Below are positions 7,390-8,793 of a stretch of 8,793 nucleotides of DNA, in pieces. The notes beneath the pieces were generated by a model. It was given only the letters and a program-made list of their open reading frames with translations. It made no database searches and had not been told where the DNA came from. The position numbers were made by a program, and so were the translations under genes. Source of the stretch: Rhodothermaceae bacterium (lineage in GTDB: Bacteria > Bacteroidota > Rhodothermia > Rhodothermales > Rubricoccaceae); NCBI GenBank assembly GCA_013003465.1, contig JABDIZ010000113.1:1-8793 (forward strand), written 5' to 3'. Each line of letters begins with the position of its first letter. Position 1 is the stretch's first letter.

Positions 7390-8793
7390 TTAGTTCGACA
7401 GGTAGCCGAGCTGGCTCAGGGCGGTCCAACCCTGAAGCCAGTTGGTGGAGCCGAAGGCGCCGCTATAGCTGACCGACTCGAAGAAGGATCCACTCGGGAG
7501 CTGCGCGCCGGTGAGCGCCGGGCTGCCTGCCATCGGGCGCGGGTCGAGGCCGCCGTTGGCTGTGCGGCTGATGCCCGTCAGCATCGGGTCGGTGCCGAAG
7601 ACGTTGCCGTTGTCGCCGAGGTAAATGGCAAGCGTTGTGCGGAAGTCGGGGTCCACCTCGGTGTCAGCCTCGCCGTCCTCGTCCGAGTCATACTCCGTGA
7701 GGTCGATCACACTGAGGAGGTCACCGCCGCCGCCGAAGCCGAACCAGTAGTTGCCCACGAGTGCGATGTCGCCCGCTTCGAAGCGCTTGCGGCTGTCCTG
7801 CACCGCGTCGTCGAATAGATCTTCGATGCGGAGGGCGTCCTCGGCGAAGTCCGTGAAGATGGAGGCATAGTACTTGGCGCCGGCGTTGTCGCGGAGTTCG
7901 AGCACTTGGTCGTTATCGCCATTGCCCGAGGTGGCGCCGGAGCCGATGTAGGTGGCGTTGGCGATGACGGGGATGGCGTAGGGCATGCTGTCCTCGCCGC
8001 CCAGGTCGCCGTCGCCGCCGTCGTGCTCACCGGCGCGGTTGCCCGTGGTGGCGCCCTGGATGGTGAACCAGAACTGGCCATTGCCGCGGAAGCCCTGGTC
8101 GTAGTCGAACGAGTCGTCGCCGACGAAGGCTACGGCGAGGTGCTTGGTGTTGACCGTGCCGCCGAACCACTCGACGCCGTCGTCGGCATTGGCGAAGACC
8201 TCGACGTAGTCGATGGTGGTGCCGCTGCCGACGGCGCCGAGCGTGAGGCCGTTGATCTCGTTGCCTGCGCCGATGTCGGAGCCGCCGTAGCGAATCGAGA
8301 TATAGCGGAGCGTGCCCGAGTTGTCGGCGTCGTTGCTGCCGCCGTAGAGGCCGCGTGGCTCCGTCGTCGGGATGCCCTCGATGGCGACTTCGGACGGCGT
8401 GGTGTTGGTGCCCGCCCGACCGAGGACGATGATGCCACCCCAGAGGCCGGTCGTCCCGGCCGGGATGTCGGTGGCGCTGGTCACGTCATCGGTCGCTGCC
8501 GTGAAGATGATCGGGTCCGTGGCCGAGCCGTTGGCCTGGATCTGGCCGCCGCGCGCGACGATCAGGGCCGAGGCGTCTTCGGCTTCACCCGGTAGGCCCT
8601 TGACCACCGTACCGGCCTCGATGGTCAGCGTCTGGCCGCTGTTGACGAAGACGAAGCCATCGAGGTAATAGACTGTGTCGGAGGTCCAGGTGACGGTCCC
8701 GGTCCCTTCGCCCAGATCCTGGACGCGGGTGCCGTCGGGTGTGCCGTCGTTGTCGAAGTCGTAGTCGGTCTGGTAGACCGTGGCGTTCTGGTT
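7390..8793 (-). CDS. Secreted beta-helix-like protein, partial (N-terminus beyond window)
   Basis: The minus-strand frame is open from the right edge to a TAA at 7390, giving the C-terminal 467 residues; the start lies outside. The order of segments matches a secreted family I know from Bacteroidota, usually labelled hypothetical or T9SS-target: YYLDGFVFVNSGQTLTIEAG, then TVVKGLPGEAEDASALIV, then RGGQIQANG, PIIFTA, GLWGGIIVLGRA, ADNSGTLRYISIRYGG, DYVEVFANADDGVEWFGG, DDSFDYDQGFRG and the closing NWLQGWTALSQLGYLSN. The repeated short beta strands suggest a right-handed beta-helix. Two DxDxDGxxD loops (bases 8734-8760 and 7663-7689) look like calcium-binding sites. The protein ends at the family's usual end with no added sorting domain. 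Such genes often sit near TonB-dependent receptors, which would be further upstream; that is family knowledge, not seen here. The biochemical role is unknown. An internal GTG at 8607 is not the true start, because family sequence continues upstream of it. Confidence 0.82.
   Translation of the reverse strand, partial: NQNATVYQTDYDFDNDGTPDGTRVQDLGEGTGTVTWTSDTVYYLDGFVFVNSGQTLTIEAGTVVKGLPGEAEDASALIVARGGQIQANGSATDPIIFTAATDDVTSATDIPAGTTGLWGGIIVLGRAGTNTTPSEVAIEGIPTTEPRGLYGGSNDADNSGTLRYISIRYGGSDIGAGNEINGLTLGAVGSGTTIDYVEVFANADDGVEWFGGTVNTKHLAVAFVGDDSFDYDQGFRGNGQFWFTIQGATTGNRAGEHDGGDGDLGGEDSMPYAIPVIANATYIGSGATSGNGDNDQVLELRDNAGAKYYASIFTDFAEDALRIEDLFDDAVQDSRKRFEAGDIALVGNYWFGFGGGGDLLSVIDLTEYDSDEDGEADTEVDPDFRTTLAIYLGDNGNVFGTDPMLTGISRTANGGLDPRPMAGSPALTGAQLPSGSFFESVSYSGAFGSTNWLQGWTALSQLGYLSN

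Noticed and set aside
7176..7472. Plus-strand open frame of 98 codons in the spacer
   Set aside because: It starts at a TTG, runs through both hairpins and into the antisense of the secreted-protein gene, and has no domain or membrane segment.

Overview
This is a GC-rich window with seven protein-coding genes. Five are on the minus strand (trxB, trxA, purL, a six-helix membrane protein, and the 3' part of a secreted protein gene). Two are on the plus strand (a sensor histidine kinase and a small membrane protein). Several features suggest a high-GC member of the Bacteroidota/Rhodothermota group. Start codons mostly lack a clear Shine-Dalgarno sequence. The secreted protein at the right edge belongs to a family I associate with those phyla. 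The kinase has an extracytoplasmic region that looks like tandem OB-folds with a D-x-N-G-D-x-x-P-D motif, a style common there. The assignment is inferred; no rRNA or marker-gene comparison was possible. I saw no tRNA, rRNA, CRISPR array or transposase.

Left part (1-1461): a thioredoxin system transcribed leftwards, trxA then trxB. The 75-bp gap between them carries a perfect 30-bp palindrome. A divergent spacer of about 200 bp (1462-1659) separates trxA from the kinase; it must hold promoters both ways, but I could not fix convincing -35/-10 pairs. Middle (1660-3943): a 664-residue membrane histidine kinase without a receiver domain and without a neighbouring response regulator, followed 34 bp later by an 84-residue small membrane protein. 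The 3' end of the small gene overlaps the 3' end of purL by 64 bp in antisense.

Right part (3880-8793): purL, encoding the small-type FGAM synthase subunit. Its 281-bp upstream region contains a second copy of the palindrome found before trxB. Upstream lies an uncharacterised six-helix membrane protein gene with a plausible promoter, then a 265-bp spacer with two hairpins, one of them a good minus-strand terminator. Last comes the C-terminal 467 residues of a secreted beta-helix-like protein that runs off the window.

The genes do not form one pathway: thioredoxin redox control, purine synthesis, a sensor kinase and an envelope protein are side by side. The most interesting link is the repeated palindromic element. 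It sits in the leaders of trxB and purL, in the same orientation and at nearly the same distance from each start codon, and its similarity extends beyond the palindrome on the start-codon side. I found no convincing new multi-gene system.
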